Source: Acinetobacter indicus CIP 110367 (GTDB lineage Bacteria > Pseudomonadota > Gammaproteobacteria > Pseudomonadales > Moraxellaceae). Taken from it: 64,000 bases of DNA. The notes below the pieces were generated by a model that saw only the letters and a list, made by a program, of their open reading frames with translations, did no database searches and was not told where the DNA came from. Location: assembly GCF_000488255.1 (NCBI RefSeq), contig NZ_KI530755.1, forward strand, positions 372,001 to 436,000, written 5' to 3'. Positions 1 through 8,926 of the stretch are shown piece by piece; positions within the stretch are counted from its first letter, which is position 1, and every line of letters starts with the position of its first letter. Made by a program: the position numbers and the translations under genes.

Positions 1-1574
1 GTGGCCTGTGTGTCGATATGCTGACTGAGTACATCCAGGCTTTCTTTGTCCCAAGCCCAGAATTCCATAAACTGGCTTGGCAGTTCCACCGCATCCCAGG
101 CTACGCCGTGAGTGCCGGCCACCGCAATGTTGTCGACTTCCGTCAGCATATGATGCAGGCCATGCCCAAATTCATGGAATAAGGTCAGTACTTCATCATG
201 GGTCAGTAAGGCCGGCTGATCCCCCACGGGCGGGGTGAAGTTACAGACCATATAGCAAATTGGCTGTTGCAGGCCCTGGCTTTGCTGCATGCGCGAACGG
301 AAACCGCTCATCCAGGCGCCGCCGCGTTTGCCCTGACGGGCATACAGGTCAAAATAGAAACCGCCAATTACCTGACCCTGATCTTGCAGTTCAAAATAAC
401 GGGCGTCTGGATGCCAGACCGGTGCTTCACGCTCGATAATATCGACATCGTATAGACGCTTGACGATGCTAAATAAGCCATCAACCACTTTTGGCGCCGG
501 GAAATACGGTTTCAGTGCTTCCTGAGACAGATTGAACTGGGCCAGTTTCAGCTTTTCTGAATAGAAACTGGTATCCCAGGGTTGCAGCTGCTGAATGCCA
601 TCTGCTGCGGCAATGGCTTTCAGTTCGGCAATCTCCTGTTCAGCCGGCTGACGGGCATGTTCGGCCAGCTCAACCAGGAACTGCTCAACTGCTTCGACAC
701 TTGGTGCCATTTTGCTGGCTAATGACAGTTCGGCATAGTTGTTAAAGCCGAGCAGCTGGGCCATTTCCTGACGCAGGCTTAAAATTTCTTCCATCACCGC
801 GGTATTGTCAAAGGCCTGATCGGCCGACTGGTCAGAAGCACGGGTGGTATAAGCCTTATATAACTCTTCACGCAGGCTGCGATCTTCAGCATAGGTCATA
901 ATGGCCAGATAGGACGGGAAATCCAGCGTCGCAACCGGCTGCTCCAGCTCACGTTGCTGGCCATACTGCTTGAGTAATTCCACACTGCTGGCAGGCAGGC
1001 CGGCCAGTTGCGCTTCTGTGAGCGGTTTAAAGTAAGCCTGTGTTGCATCCAGTACATGGTTGGAAAAGTCAGAGGACAGCTGCGACAGGCGCGCTGAAAT
1101 TTCCGCATAGCGTTTTTTCGCTTCACCTTCCAAGGCCACACCTGACAATTTAAAGTCACGCAGCGCCAGTTTAATTGCGCTTTGTTGCGCTGCGGGTAAG
1201 TCATTAAACGTCACTGCATCATGAGCCTGCTGATAGGTCTGATACAGCACCGTGTGCTGACCGAGCTGGGTATAGTATTCGCTCAGGCCAGGTAACAGTG
1301 CCTGATAGACTTCACGGGTTTCGGCATTGTTCATCACCGCATTCAGGTGCGAGAGTACGCCCCAGCTTTCGCTCATCTGGTTTTCCAGATGATCGACCTG
1401 CGCCAGAACCTGCAACTGTGCATCGCTACTGGCCGGAATGTCTTGGAGTTGCTGTAAAAAGGCCTGCCCTTGGGTGATGGTCTGTTCAACCTGTTGTTTT
1501 AATTGGGGCAGCGTAATCTGGTCAAACTGGGGTACTGGCAGGGTTACCTGTTCTAATGTCATTTCTTTTTCCAT
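1..1574 (-). CDS. prlC: M3 family oligopeptidase A (PrlC-like), 3' part missing
   Basis: Zinc metallopeptidase of the thimet oligopeptidase family (M3), a cytoplasmic enzyme that degrades short peptides, including cleaved signal peptides. About 524 codons are visible, starting at the ATG at 1574 (MEKEMTLEQ). The zinc site HEFGHGLHHM is encoded at about 147-176, near residue 467, where E. coli oligopeptidase A carries it, so roughly the last 150 residues lie off the window. The reading frame from the start to the HEFGH site is in phase. It is read in the same direction as rnr, whose terminator lies between them, so it probably has its own promoter in the short gap. The family is certain; PrlC rather than another M3 subtype rests on length and N-terminal character. 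Confidence 0.88.
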   Translation of the reverse strand, partial: MEKEMTLEQVTLPVPQFDQITLPQLKQQVEQTITQGQAFLQQLQDIPASSDAQLQVLAQVDHLENQMSESWGVLSHLNAVMNNAETREVYQALLPGLSEYYTQLGQHTVLYQTYQQAHDAVTFNDLPAAQQSAIKLALRDFKLSGVALEGEAKKRYAEISARLSQLSSDFSNHVLDATQAYFKPLTEAQLAGLPASSVELLKQYGQQRELEQPVATLDFPSYLAIMTYAEDRSLREELYKAYTTRASDQSADQAFDNTAVMEEILSLRQEMAQLLGFNNYAELSLASKMAPSVEAVEQFLVELAEHARQPAEQEIAELKAIAAADGIQQLQPWDTSFYSEKLKLAQFNLSQEALKPYFPAPKVVDGLFSIVKRLYDVDIIEREAPVWHPDARYFELQDQGQVIGGFYFDLYARQGKRGGAWMSGFRSRMQQSQGLQQPICYMVCNFTPPVGDQPALLTHDEVLTLFHEFGHGLHHMLTEVDNIAVAGTHGVAWDAVELPSQFMEFWAWDKESLDVLSQHIDTQA

Positions 1575-1655
1575 GTTGAAGTCCTGTCTTAGCAATAGAT
1601 GTAGGGCCTCCAGCGTGGGAAATCAAGCGGTGTGTACAGAATTGCTCAACTTCAT

Positions 1656-1680
1656 ACAAAAAAGAGCGCCGTGGCGCTCT
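1656..1680 (-). terminator. Intrinsic terminator of rnr
   Basis: Perfect 8-bp stem AGAGCGCC/GGCGCTCT with a 2-nt loop. On the minus strand it is followed by a T run. It lies just after the rnr stop codon. Confidence 0.8.
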
Positions 1681-1697
1681 GTTTCTGATCGGGCTGC

Positions 1698-4130
1698 TTA
1701 GTCCAGCTTGGACTTGGCATTGGACTTTTTCTTTTTCACTTTGGCTTTTTTCTTGACCTTGTCTTTGCTTTCAGCCTTGGCGGTGACTTTTTTCGCCGGC
1801 TTTTTGCCATAAGAACTCGGCTTGGATTTGGCCTTTTTCTTCTTCAACGGCTGTTCGCCATCTTCACTCACGGCAAGCTTGACTGGACGATCATGAAAGA
1901 TTTCTTCGGTGGCTTCAGCACGCGGCGCGGCTTTGGCCACGCGTGGTGCACGGCTGCGGATCGCACGACCGGCATGGGTCAATTGTTTGACCAGCTCGAA
2001 ATCAATCTTGCGTTCTTCCAGGTTGACTCCGGCCACCTTGACTTTGACTTCATCGCCCAGACTAAAGGTCTGACCGCGTGACTGACCGACCAGTGACTGG
2101 CTGGCCTGATCAAACATAAAGAAGTCATCGCCCAGCTGGCTGACGTGAATCATGCCATCGACATACAGATCTTTCAGCGTGACAAACAGACCAAATTCGG
2201 TCACGGCAGAAATCACCCCGACAAATTCTTCGCCTAAATGCTGCTGCATATAATGACATTTCAGCCACATGGTCACAGAGCGGGAAGCTTCATCGGCACG
2301 ACGTTCGGTTTGCGAGAAATGCTCACCGGCATCATCCAGCGCGGCACCCGAAATCGGATATGGTTTCTGGGCCAGATGCGCTTTAATGGCACGGTGCAAG
2401 AGTAGATCCGGATAACGGCGAATTGGCGAGGTGAAGTGAGTATAGGCTTCATAGGCCAGACCATAGTGGCCGGCATTGGCCGCGCCGTAATAGGCCTGCA
2501 TCATCGAGCGTAATAGCACCGCATGAATACTTGGCGCATCAATGCGGTCTTTGGTGGCATCAATCACGGCCTGATAATCGGCCTGGGTTGGCTGTTCCGG
2601 GAAATTCAATCCCAGCAGTTTTACAAATTCACGAACTTTCTGAATCCGTGAAAATTCAGGTGGCTCATGCACACGGTACAGCATCGGAATATCATTTTTG
2701 AGCGCAAATTCTGCCGCCGCCACGTTGGCCAGCAACATGCACTCTTCAATCAGTTTATGCGCATCATTACGGGTTCGCGGCAGGATTTCCTGAATCCCGC
2801 CGAGTTCGTCGAAGGTCATATAGGTTTCGACGGTTTCAAATTCCATGGCATGACGCTGGGAACGTAAACCTTTAAGTACCTGATACAGCTGGAACAGGGT
2901 ATTCAGCGATTTGCGTACATCCCGGTCTTCCGGAATGGCAGCGCTGTCACCATCAAAATATTGCGCCACCTGGGTATAGGTCAGACGGGCTTTGGAATGC
3001 ATTACCGCGGGATAGAATTCGAATTTGGTTACCCGGCCGGCACGGGACAGGTTCAGGTCACAGACCATACACAGACGATCTACCTGCGGATTCAGCGAAC
3101 ATAAGCCATTCGATAAGGCTTCTGGCAACATCGGCAAGACAAAATGCGGGAAATAGACCGAAGTGCCGCGTTCCTGGGCTTCATCATCCAGTGGTTTGCC
3201 CGTGCGGACATAGTGGCTGACATCAGCAATCGCGACCACTACGCGGTAACCACCCCCTGGACGTTTTTCTGCATACACCGCATCATCAAAGTCGCGGGCA
3301 TCTTCACCATCAATGGTGACCAGAGCTAAATCACGTAAATCGACCCGGCCCTCACGGTCTTTGGCTGACGGTTCTTTAAAACTGTCGGCATCTTTTAAGA
3401 CATTGTCCGGAAATTCATACGGCAAACCAAACTCTAAAATGGTTTGGGGAATGATGATTTCGGTGTCGGCTTTATCGGCCATCGACTGCACCACATGGCC
3501 GGTGGCAAATTCTTCACGGCTTGGATAGTCATCAATGGCAACGCGAACTGAATCGCCCAGATTCAGTTTGGCGTGTTCAACCAGCTCTTTTTCTAAAGTC
3601 ACCGGCTGATGGCTGTTCGGATTGCCCGGCTGAATAAAATATTCACCGTCATACATCGACAGTTTGCCAATGATCTGTTTCACACGGCGCTGCTGGACTT
3701 CGGTAATAAAGCCCCAGGCTTTGCCTTTGCGATCGACCGAGGTCTGGCGCACTTTAACGCGGTCGCCATTAAACACCAGACGCAATTCACGCTCGGGTAG
3801 CAGGATGTCATTTTGTCCGTCAATATGGGCAGAACCGAGACCCTTGCTATTAATGTAGACCGTGGCTTCATGGGTAGGCTGCTCGGCGGCAAGCTGGAAC
3901 TTGAATCCGTCTTTCATGAGCTGGCCATCACGCACCATGGCAATTAAGCGGTGGCTCAGGGCATCAATACTTTTCTGATCGGCAATTTCAAAATATTCAA
4001 CCAAGTCGGCATGCGACTGGGCCTGTTGCAGTTTTTCAATACTTTCAAGAATCAGTGTGCGACTTGGAATCGGATTATCGTAACGTTCGGCTTCAGCTTT
4101 TGCTTCAGGATCGACCCAGTTTTTCATCAT
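1698..4130 (-). CDS. rnr: Ribonuclease R
   Basis: 3'-5' exoribonuclease of the RNase II/R family, which degrades structured RNA and acts in rRNA and tmRNA quality control. The 810 residues show the usual order: N-terminal helix-turn-helix and cold-shock/OB regions, the RNB catalytic domain with the metal-binding run DGEDARDFDDAVYA near residue 275, an S1 domain (around 635-715, EEFVGVISAVTEFGLFV), and a long Lys-rich tail (KKKKAKSKPSSYGKK and similar) typical of RNase R rather than RNase II. Two ATGs are adjacent at the start (4130 and 4127); the choice does not matter. The tRNA cluster lies upstream on the opposite strand, so the gap to it holds two divergent promoters. Confidence 0.95.
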   Translation of the reverse strand: MMKNWVDPEAKAEAERYDNPIPSRTLILESIEKLQQAQSHADLVEYFEIADQKSIDALSHRLIAMVRDGQLMKDGFKFQLAAEQPTHEATVYINSKGLGSAHIDGQNDILLPERELRLVFNGDRVKVRQTSVDRKGKAWGFITEVQQRRVKQIIGKLSMYDGEYFIQPGNPNSHQPVTLEKELVEHAKLNLGDSVRVAIDDYPSREEFATGHVVQSMADKADTEIIIPQTILEFGLPYEFPDNVLKDADSFKEPSAKDREGRVDLRDLALVTIDGEDARDFDDAVYAEKRPGGGYRVVVAIADVSHYVRTGKPLDDEAQERGTSVYFPHFVLPMLPEALSNGLCSLNPQVDRLCMVCDLNLSRAGRVTKFEFYPAVMHSKARLTYTQVAQYFDGDSAAIPEDRDVRKSLNTLFQLYQVLKGLRSQRHAMEFETVETYMTFDELGGIQEILPRTRNDAHKLIEECMLLANVAAAEFALKNDIPMLYRVHEPPEFSRIQKVREFVKLLGLNFPEQPTQADYQAVIDATKDRIDAPSIHAVLLRSMMQAYYGAANAGHYGLAYEAYTHFTSPIRRYPDLLLHRAIKAHLAQKPYPISGAALDDAGEHFSQTERRADEASRSVTMWLKCHYMQQHLGEEFVGVISAVTEFGLFVTLKDLYVDGMIHVSQLGDDFFMFDQASQSLVGQSRGQTFSLGDEVKVKVAGVNLEERKIDFELVKQLTHAGRAIRSRAPRVAKAAPRAEATEEIFHDRPVKLAVSEDGEQPLKKKKAKSKPSSYGKKPAKKVTAKAESKDKVKKKAKVKKKKSNAKSKLD

Positions 4131-4353
4131 GTCTTTGGCTTCAAGTCAGAAGATAGGTTTAGCATAAGTCATGCAGCGTCAGACTGCACGTAAATGATTG
4201 CAATAATGTGTTTTAAGTCTTTATTTTAAGATGATTGCGAGTAGATAAAATCACATTCCCCATAAATTTGCAGAAAATGCCAGGCTAGAAGCAATAAATT
4301 GTTTAAAAAATATTTAATTGAGCAAAAAACTGCAAAAAATAGAGTGACTGCGC

Positions 4354-4382
4354 TTGCAGTGCTACAGTTAAATTTGTATTAT
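4354..4382 (+). promoter_or_regulatory. Promoter of the tRNA-Ser/tRNA-Arg operon
   Basis: A sigma70-type pair, TTGCAG at 4354-4359 and TATTAT at 4377-4382 with a 17-nt spacer, ends 13 nt before the tRNA-Ser gene. Confidence 0.6.
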
Positions 4383-4395
4383 GGCGGCACGTTAC

Positions 4396-4485
4396 GGTGA
4401 GATGGGTGAGTGGCTGAAACCACGTCCCTGCTAAGGACGCATACGGGCAACTGTATCGAGGGTTCGAATCCCTCTCTCACCGCCA
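4396..4485 (+). tRNA. tRNA-Ser (GCT anticodon)
   Basis: 90-nt class II tRNA with a long variable arm. The acceptor stem GGTGAGA pairs with TCTCACC, followed by G and an encoded CCA. The T-loop GGTTCGAATCC is present. The anticodon region CCTGCTAA gives GCT, reading AGC/AGU serine codons. First gene of the tRNA operon. Confidence 0.95.
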
Positions 4486-4498
4486 CTTTACTTATGTC

Positions 4499-4575
4499 GC
4501 GCTCATAGCTCAGCTGGATAGAGCACTTGGCTACGAACTAAGGGGTCGGGAGTTCGAATCTCTCTGAGCGCACCA
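4499..4575 (+). tRNA. tRNA-Arg (ACG anticodon), copy 1
   Basis: 77 nt, acceptor GCGCTCA/TGAGCGC, discriminator A and encoded CCA. The anticodon loop contains ACG (CTACGAAC); its A34 is normally edited to inosine by TadA to read CGU/CGC/CGA. It begins 13 nt after tRNA-Ser and is identical to the two other copies here. Confidence 0.96.
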
Positions 4576-4624
4576 ATAAGTAAACTGGGAAATAACGTAG
4601 TCTAATATAGACGACACAAGTGAC

Positions 4625-4701
4625 GCGCTCATAGCTCAGCTGGATAGAGCACTTGGCTACGAACTAAGGGGTCGGGAGTTCGAATCTCTCTGAGCGCACC
4701 A
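4625..4701 (+). tRNA. tRNA-Arg (ACG anticodon), copy 2
   Basis: Identical over 77 nt to copy 1, from which it is separated by 49 nt. It is the last gene of the first tRNA operon and is followed directly by a terminator hairpin. Confidence 0.96.
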
Positions 4702-4713
4702 ACTTGAACAATT

Positions 4714-4737
4714 AACCGCACATGTTGCGGTTTTTTT
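4714..4737 (+). terminator. Terminator after tRNA-Arg copy 2
   Basis: AACCGCA/TGTTGCGGTT hairpin followed by seven T. The same hairpin sequence recurs after the third tRNA-Arg, so the gene plus terminator unit looks duplicated. Confidence 0.8.
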
Positions 4738-4886
4738 GTGCCTGCAATTTGGCTACTCAGCTGCATCAGCCGGCTTCCTTATTTGTTACAATTTCAACTG
4801 CAATTTAAAACCTGTATAAAATCAGCGTACAAATACATGATTTGTCCAATATCTATCCATTTGGTTGCATTTTTATGAAATAAGAC

Positions 4887-4914
4887 TTAACAAATACCGA
4901 AAAGCCCGTATAAT
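4887..4914 (+). promoter_or_regulatory. Promoter of tRNA-Arg copy 3
   Basis: TTAACA (4887-4892), 16-nt spacer, perfect TATAAT (4909-4914), ending 18 nt before the tRNA. The GC-rich bases after the -10 resemble a stringent-control discriminator. Confidence 0.65.
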
Positions 4915-4932
4915 GCACCCCATCAAGACGTT

Positions 4933-5009
4933 GCGCTCATAGCTCAGCTGGATAGAGCACTTGGCTACGAACTAAGGGGTCGGGAGTTCGAATCTCTCTG
5001 AGCGCACCA
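4933..5009 (+). tRNA. tRNA-Arg (ACG anticodon), copy 3
   Basis: Identical to copies 1 and 2 but with its own consensus promoter and terminator, so it is transcribed separately about 230 nt downstream. Confidence 0.96.
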
Positions 5010-5031
5010 ATCTTGATAAAGAATTCTGAAA

Positions 5032-5056
5032 AAACCGCACATGTTGCGGTTTTTTT
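5032..5056 (+). terminator. Terminator after tRNA-Arg copy 3
   Basis: AAACCGCACATGTTGCGGTT hairpin with a T7 run, the same stem and loop as the terminator at 4714-4737. Confidence 0.8.
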
Positions 5057-5086
5057 GTGTCTATAATTTACTAAAACATTCCCGCA

Positions 5087-6385
5087 TTATTTGATCTTCT
5101 GTTGAATCTTTAAGGTCAGCACGGTATTGCCACCCAATGCCGGCAGCAGCTCGTGATACGGCATACTGCGCATGGCGCGTAATAAAAACGGTGCCTGCGC
5201 ATCAATGTTCATGGCGCTGGTCACATTCAGTAAACTGCCCTCGGCTTGCGGCAAAATCTGCATGTCGCCTTGCACATAGCGTAAATCTCCACCCACCGCC
5301 TGAAACTGCTGCTCCAGAGCGCCTTGTGCCTGAAAACGCAGTTTAAAATCAAACGGAATCTGAATCACGCCCAGTCCGACCGAAATTTTATAGTCGGCAT
5401 CCAGCTGCCGGGCAGAGGGCTGCTGAATATGAACTTTTTTAATTTGCCGTGGAAACAGGTGCTGGTAGGCCTGCGGTTCAAGCCAGGGTTTTAGCTTGCT
5501 GGCCGGCTGGGCATAGTACTGATAGCTGCTGCTAAAACGCATGATTTCCTGCTTTGCACCATAGGACACCTGATAGGCCGGTAAAATAAAGGATACGGGT
5601 TCTTGTGATTTCTGGCTGATCTGCCGGATTTTGTTCATCTGGCTGACACTTAATTCAGGGGCTGGTACGTCGCCGGCGGGTAAGGCTCGGGGTGTTGTGC
5701 TTTTAAATTTACGTTGCAGTGCTTCCAGAATAAAGGCATTGGTGCCGGCCGGCAGGCCCAGTTTGGCATCGGGCAGGGCATTCAGGATGGTACGAAATAA
5801 AAAGCCTTTGGGCTGCGCCAAATCTCCCCAGTGCGTGACCGTGACCAGCGTCTGATGGGCCGACAAGGCAAACCATTCTATTTTTCCGGCGCCATACGGA
5901 ATGGGTGCGTCAATCACCAGGGTTTCAATACTGTTGTCGGTGCGCTGATGTTGCAGGATCACATCGTCTTTAAAGTTCAGCACCGGAATGGGCGTGGGAA
6001 TATGAATCCGGTATTTGACCTGACTGATGTGCTGGCGCTGCTCCAGCATCTTGGCGCTTTTTAAGGTCGGAAACAGCTGGGCATAGCCTGAATAATCACT
6101 GAGCAGCGCCGCAACTTTGTGACTGGGCACTGGCAGCACCACCGCAGCACTATAAAATTTACCCCGTTTTGTGGATGCGAAAGTTGGCAGCTGAATCGGT
6201 TGCGCGGCATGCGCATAAATCAGAATTCCATCTCCGGTCAGCGCGGCCAGCTGCTCGGCACTGCTGCCATAGCCTTGTAAACTGCCTGGCATTTTTCCTG
6301 TCCAGCGAACTAAACTGGCCCAGGCAGAAACCGGCAGCAGCAGACTGCAAAGCAGGGCGATCAATCGGGTGTGCGTCTGTGGCAT
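5087..6385 (-). CDS. Exported protein with two SRPBCC/START-like regions
   Basis: 432 residues with a Sec signal peptide (about residues 1-23, ending SAWAS). The mature part seems to hold two lipid-binding-like (polyketide cyclase/START) modules. The first, around 75-225, has SDYSGYAQLFPTLKSAKML and VKYRIHIPTPIPVLNFKDDV, typical of the fold. The second, around 285-430, repeats the pattern more weakly (YYAQPASKLKPWLEPQAYQHLFP). I do not recognise a named family. A periplasmic role in binding a hydrophobic ligand is an inference from the fold. The gene stands alone between the tRNA terminator and a divergent gene. Confidence 0.6.
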   Translation of the reverse strand: MPQTHTRLIALLCSLLLPVSAWASLVRWTGKMPGSLQGYGSSAEQLAALTGDGILIYAHAAQPIQLPTFASTKRGKFYSAAVVLPVPSHKVAALLSDYSGYAQLFPTLKSAKMLEQRQHISQVKYRIHIPTPIPVLNFKDDVILQHQRTDNSIETLVIDAPIPYGAGKIEWFALSAHQTLVTVTHWGDLAQPKGFLFRTILNALPDAKLGLPAGTNAFILEALQRKFKSTTPRALPAGDVPAPELSVSQMNKIRQISQKSQEPVSFILPAYQVSYGAKQEIMRFSSSYQYYAQPASKLKPWLEPQAYQHLFPRQIKKVHIQQPSARQLDADYKISVGLGVIQIPFDFKLRFQAQGALEQQFQAVGGDLRYVQGDMQILPQAEGSLLNVTSAMNIDAQAPFLLRAMRSMPYHELLPALGGNTVLTLKIQQKIK

Positions 6386-6557
6386 AAAACATCCTGTTTT
6401 TGCTGTGGAGGTGAGCGAATCATCCCGTTTTGAATAGGGTTATTTTTTGAATGGTGGTTGCAGCATCATCATGACAGCACTGGCGAGAAAAAGAATAAGG
6501 AAATCACCTATTCTGGTGTAATATTTAGCGTAATTTAACTGATTTGATGATGAGCCG

Positions 6558-7055
6558 ATGTCGGAACTCAAGCCTGCCTTGTCGCTACGTTATTTTTTAA
6601 ATCTGGAAGAATCTCAGGATGGCTTTGCTCTGGCCACCTTTGGTAAAAAACAGTTTACCCGTTTTATTACCCCGTTAATCAGTGTCGGGATTATTGCCTG
6701 GGGCATTTATTTGGGCCTCGATGGTGTAGGTCGTTACTATCTGGCGCTGGGGGTATTTTTTCTGGTGCTACAGATGCTGATGCGCTACTGGTTCCTGCCG
6801 ATGATGTTTAAGCGTCAGTTTGTCAAATACCAGTTTGGAAAAAGCGAACAGGGCATTGCGCTGTATCAGGATTATGCCGAGATTTCTGCCAATGGCCGTG
6901 ACAAAGTGGTGCATTATAACGAAGTGCAGAATTTTGCTTCAGGCAAGCTGACCTATATGATTGAGCTGAAAAACCGCATGGTGATTATTGTGCCAAAACG
7001 CGTGTTTGAAAGCACAGCCGATCAGACCCTGTTTGAAAATACCTTTAAAAAATAA
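6558..7055 (+). CDS. YcxB-like two-span membrane protein
   Basis: 165 residues. Two transmembrane spans, about residues 36-53 (FITPLISVGIIAWGIYLG) and 60-78, precede a cytoplasmic domain of the YcxB type (YQDYAEISANGRDKVVHYNEV, then MVIIVPKRVF). The function of this family is unknown. It lies 36 nt before the FAH-family gene in the same direction and is probably co-transcribed with it; a terminator closes the pair. Confidence 0.65.
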   Translation: MSELKPALSLRYFLNLEESQDGFALATFGKKQFTRFITPLISVGIIAWGIYLGLDGVGRYYLALGVFFLVLQMLMRYWFLPMMFKRQFVKYQFGKSEQGIALYQDYAEISANGRDKVVHYNEVQNFASGKLTYMIELKNRMVIIVPKRVFESTADQTLFENTFKK

Positions 7056-7091
7056 GCCTGTTAAAACCATCACATCATAAGAGGGAAGATC

Positions 7092-7733
7092 ATGAATACA
7101 CGTCCATCGAAAATTGTCTGTGTGGGTCGCAGTTATGCGGATCATGCCAAAGAACTGGGCAATGCGGTTCCTGATCGTCCGGTGCTGTTTATCAAACCGC
7201 CGAGCAGCCTGCGTCCGTTATCTGCCGGGATTGCCTGGAATCCGGCCTGGGGCAGCTGTCATTATGAATGTGAACTCAGCCTGCGTATTGACCAGCCCTT
7301 AAAGGCAGAAACCGATCCGCAAAAAGCCTTGCAGGCCGTGGGGGCGGTGACTTTGGGGCTGGACCTCACTTTGCGTGACTTGCAGGATGAACTGAAACAG
7401 AAAGGCCATCCATGGGAACGAGCCAAAGCCTTTGATGGGGCTTGTGTACTGGCAGACTGGGTCGATGTTGCAGAAATTAATGACTGGAAAGATGTGCACT
7501 ATACGCTGCATATTAATGACGAACTGCGTCAGCAGGGGCATACCGCGCTGCTGATTTTTGAAATTGGTGCGCTACTGGCTGAAATTAGCCACAGTTTTAG
7601 TTTGGAGCCGGGCGATGTGGTAATGACCGGTACTCCGGCCGGGGTGGGTGCCTTAAAGGCCAATGACCAGTTAAGTATGCGTTTGCAGGGCAAAACCCGG
7701 GAATTTGTCTGGAGCACTTTTGTTCAGGCTTAA
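7092..7733 (+). CDS. Fumarylacetoacetate hydrolase family protein
   Basis: 213 residues, the size of short FAH-fold enzymes such as YcgM/FAHD1 (acylpyruvate hydrolase or oxaloacetate decarboxylase activities). Visible hallmarks are the start KIVCVGRSYADHAKELGN, FIKPPSSL, the metal-binding Glu pair in HYECELSLRI, and the C-terminal VVMTGTPAGVG. A strong ribosome site (GAGGGA) precedes the ATG. The exact substrate cannot be read from sequence. Second gene of a likely two-gene operon. Confidence 0.85.
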   Translation: MNTRPSKIVCVGRSYADHAKELGNAVPDRPVLFIKPPSSLRPLSAGIAWNPAWGSCHYECELSLRIDQPLKAETDPQKALQAVGAVTLGLDLTLRDLQDELKQKGHPWERAKAFDGACVLADWVDVAEINDWKDVHYTLHINDELRQQGHTALLIFEIGALLAEISHSFSLEPGDVVMTGTPAGVGALKANDQLSMRLQGKTREFVWSTFVQA

Positions 7734-7751
7734 CCGCCTCCCCAGACGACG

Positions 7752-7776
7752 AGGACTGCAATTGCAGTCCTTTTTT
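7752..7776 (+). terminator. Terminator of the YcxB-like/FAH pair
   Basis: Perfect palindrome AGGACTGCAATTGCAGTCCT followed by T6. Confidence 0.85.
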
Positions 7777-7802
7777 ATGGCGCTTTTCGAGCCTTCCTGG
7801 TT

Positions 7803-8324
7803 TCAGTCTTTGAGTAAATCCTGAAACTTGCTATGCAGCTTCATCAGTTTGGGTGGAATTACAAAGTTGCAATAGCCTTGCGTCGGGTTATTGGCAAAGA
7901 AGTTCTGATGATAGGCCTCTGCCGGATAAAAACGCGGTGCAGCGGTCACTTCGGTGACCACAGCAATGCCCTCGGCTTTGAGCTGCTGGATCATCTGTTC
8001 GGCCTGTTGCTGCTGCTCCGGATTTAAATAATAAATCACCGAACGATACTGGCTGCCGACATCATTGCCCTGACGGTTAAGCGTGGTCGGGTCATGGGTG
8101 GCAAAGAACACATTTAACAGCTGGGTATAGCTGATTTGACTGTCATCGAAATCAATCAGAATGACTTCAGCATGGCCGGTATCACCATTGCACACCGCTT
8201 CATAATTTGGATTGTCCATCTGGCCGCCGGCATAGCCACTCACCACTTTGGCCACACCGCGCAGTTGGAGAAATACCGCTTCGGTACACCAGAAACATCC
8301 ACCACCAAAAATTGCCTGTTGCAT
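7803..8324 (-). CDS. msrA: Peptide-methionine (S)-S-oxide reductase
   Basis: Repairs oxidised methionine in proteins, using thioredoxin as reductant. 173 residues, the short MsrA form without a fused MsrB. The catalytic motif GCFWCTE is at residues 9-15 with the sulfenic-acid Cys at position 10. Other family runs are [19 protein letters not shown] and YHQNFF. No signal peptide, so it is cytoplasmic. The neighbouring META lipoprotein gene, upstream on the same strand, is separated by 65 nt. Confidence 0.95.
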   Translation of the reverse strand: MQQAIFGGGCFWCTEAVFLQLRGVAKVVSGYAGGQMDNPNYEAVCNGDTGHAEVILIDFDDSQISYTQLLNVFFATHDPTTLNRQGNDVGSQYRSVIYYLNPEQQQQAEQMIQQLKAEGIAVVTEVTAAPRFYPAEAYHQNFFANNPTQGYCNFVIPPKLMKLHSKFQDLLKD

Positions 8325-8389
8325 AGAGTCAGCCTTCTGTTTTCAATCGTTCATAAAAAAGGTCTGCAAAGGTGCAGGCCGGTGCAGTA

Positions 8390-8851
8390 TTAACGCGGTT
8401 GTACGGCACTTTCCAGCTGAATCAGCAAATTGCCATAACGATCCAGCAGTTTCAGGGTTTTACCAAAGACCTGATAATGGGTCACTTTGGCCAGTGCTTC
8501 ATTGAATTTCTGATCAATGCCATTGCTGTTGAGGCAGGCCATACGGGTGCCAGCCATTTGGCTTAGCGTTAGCGTGTCACGGCCGGCGCTGTAGCTGCCC
8601 ATAATCCGGTTACAGCCATCGGCACCGCTAACGCGTTGGGTGGCGCTATCAAATTGCAGGCTTGGAATATTGTGGGCAGTCGGTTCGGTGCGAACCGCGG
8701 TATTGCCAATCTGGGTCACAATCCAAGTGCGGTTTTGCAGCTGGACAAGATTGGCAGTTTCAACGGTAGCACCCGGGGTTGGTAAAGTTTCACAGCCGCT
8801 AAAAACTAGGGCTGAACCTAAAAGGGCAACGGCAGCAAGATGTTTAAGCAT
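8390..8851 (-). CDS. META domain lipoprotein (HslJ-like)
   Basis: 153 residues. A lipoprotein signal peptide ends in the lipobox FSGC (Cys about residue 20). The mature part is a META/HslJ domain: RTWIVTQIGNTAV, SLQFDSATQRVSGADGCNRIMGSY, and LSQMAGTRMACL, the conserved GCN...T..AC pattern. E. coli HslJ is a heat-inducible outer-membrane protein linked to novobiocin resistance; whether this one shares that role is unknown. Confidence 0.8.
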   Translation of the reverse strand: MLKHLAAVALLGSALVFSGCETLPTPGATVETANLVQLQNRTWIVTQIGNTAVRTEPTAHNIPSLQFDSATQRVSGADGCNRIMGSYSAGRDTLTLSQMAGTRMACLNSNGIDQKFNEALAKVTHYQVFGKTLKLLDRYGNLLIQLESAVQPR

Positions 8852-8926
8852 ATGGATTTCTCTTTATTTTAAAGCTGATGGATGTATCTAAACCAATTTT
8901 AAATTTGATCGCCAGTTAAAATTGTA

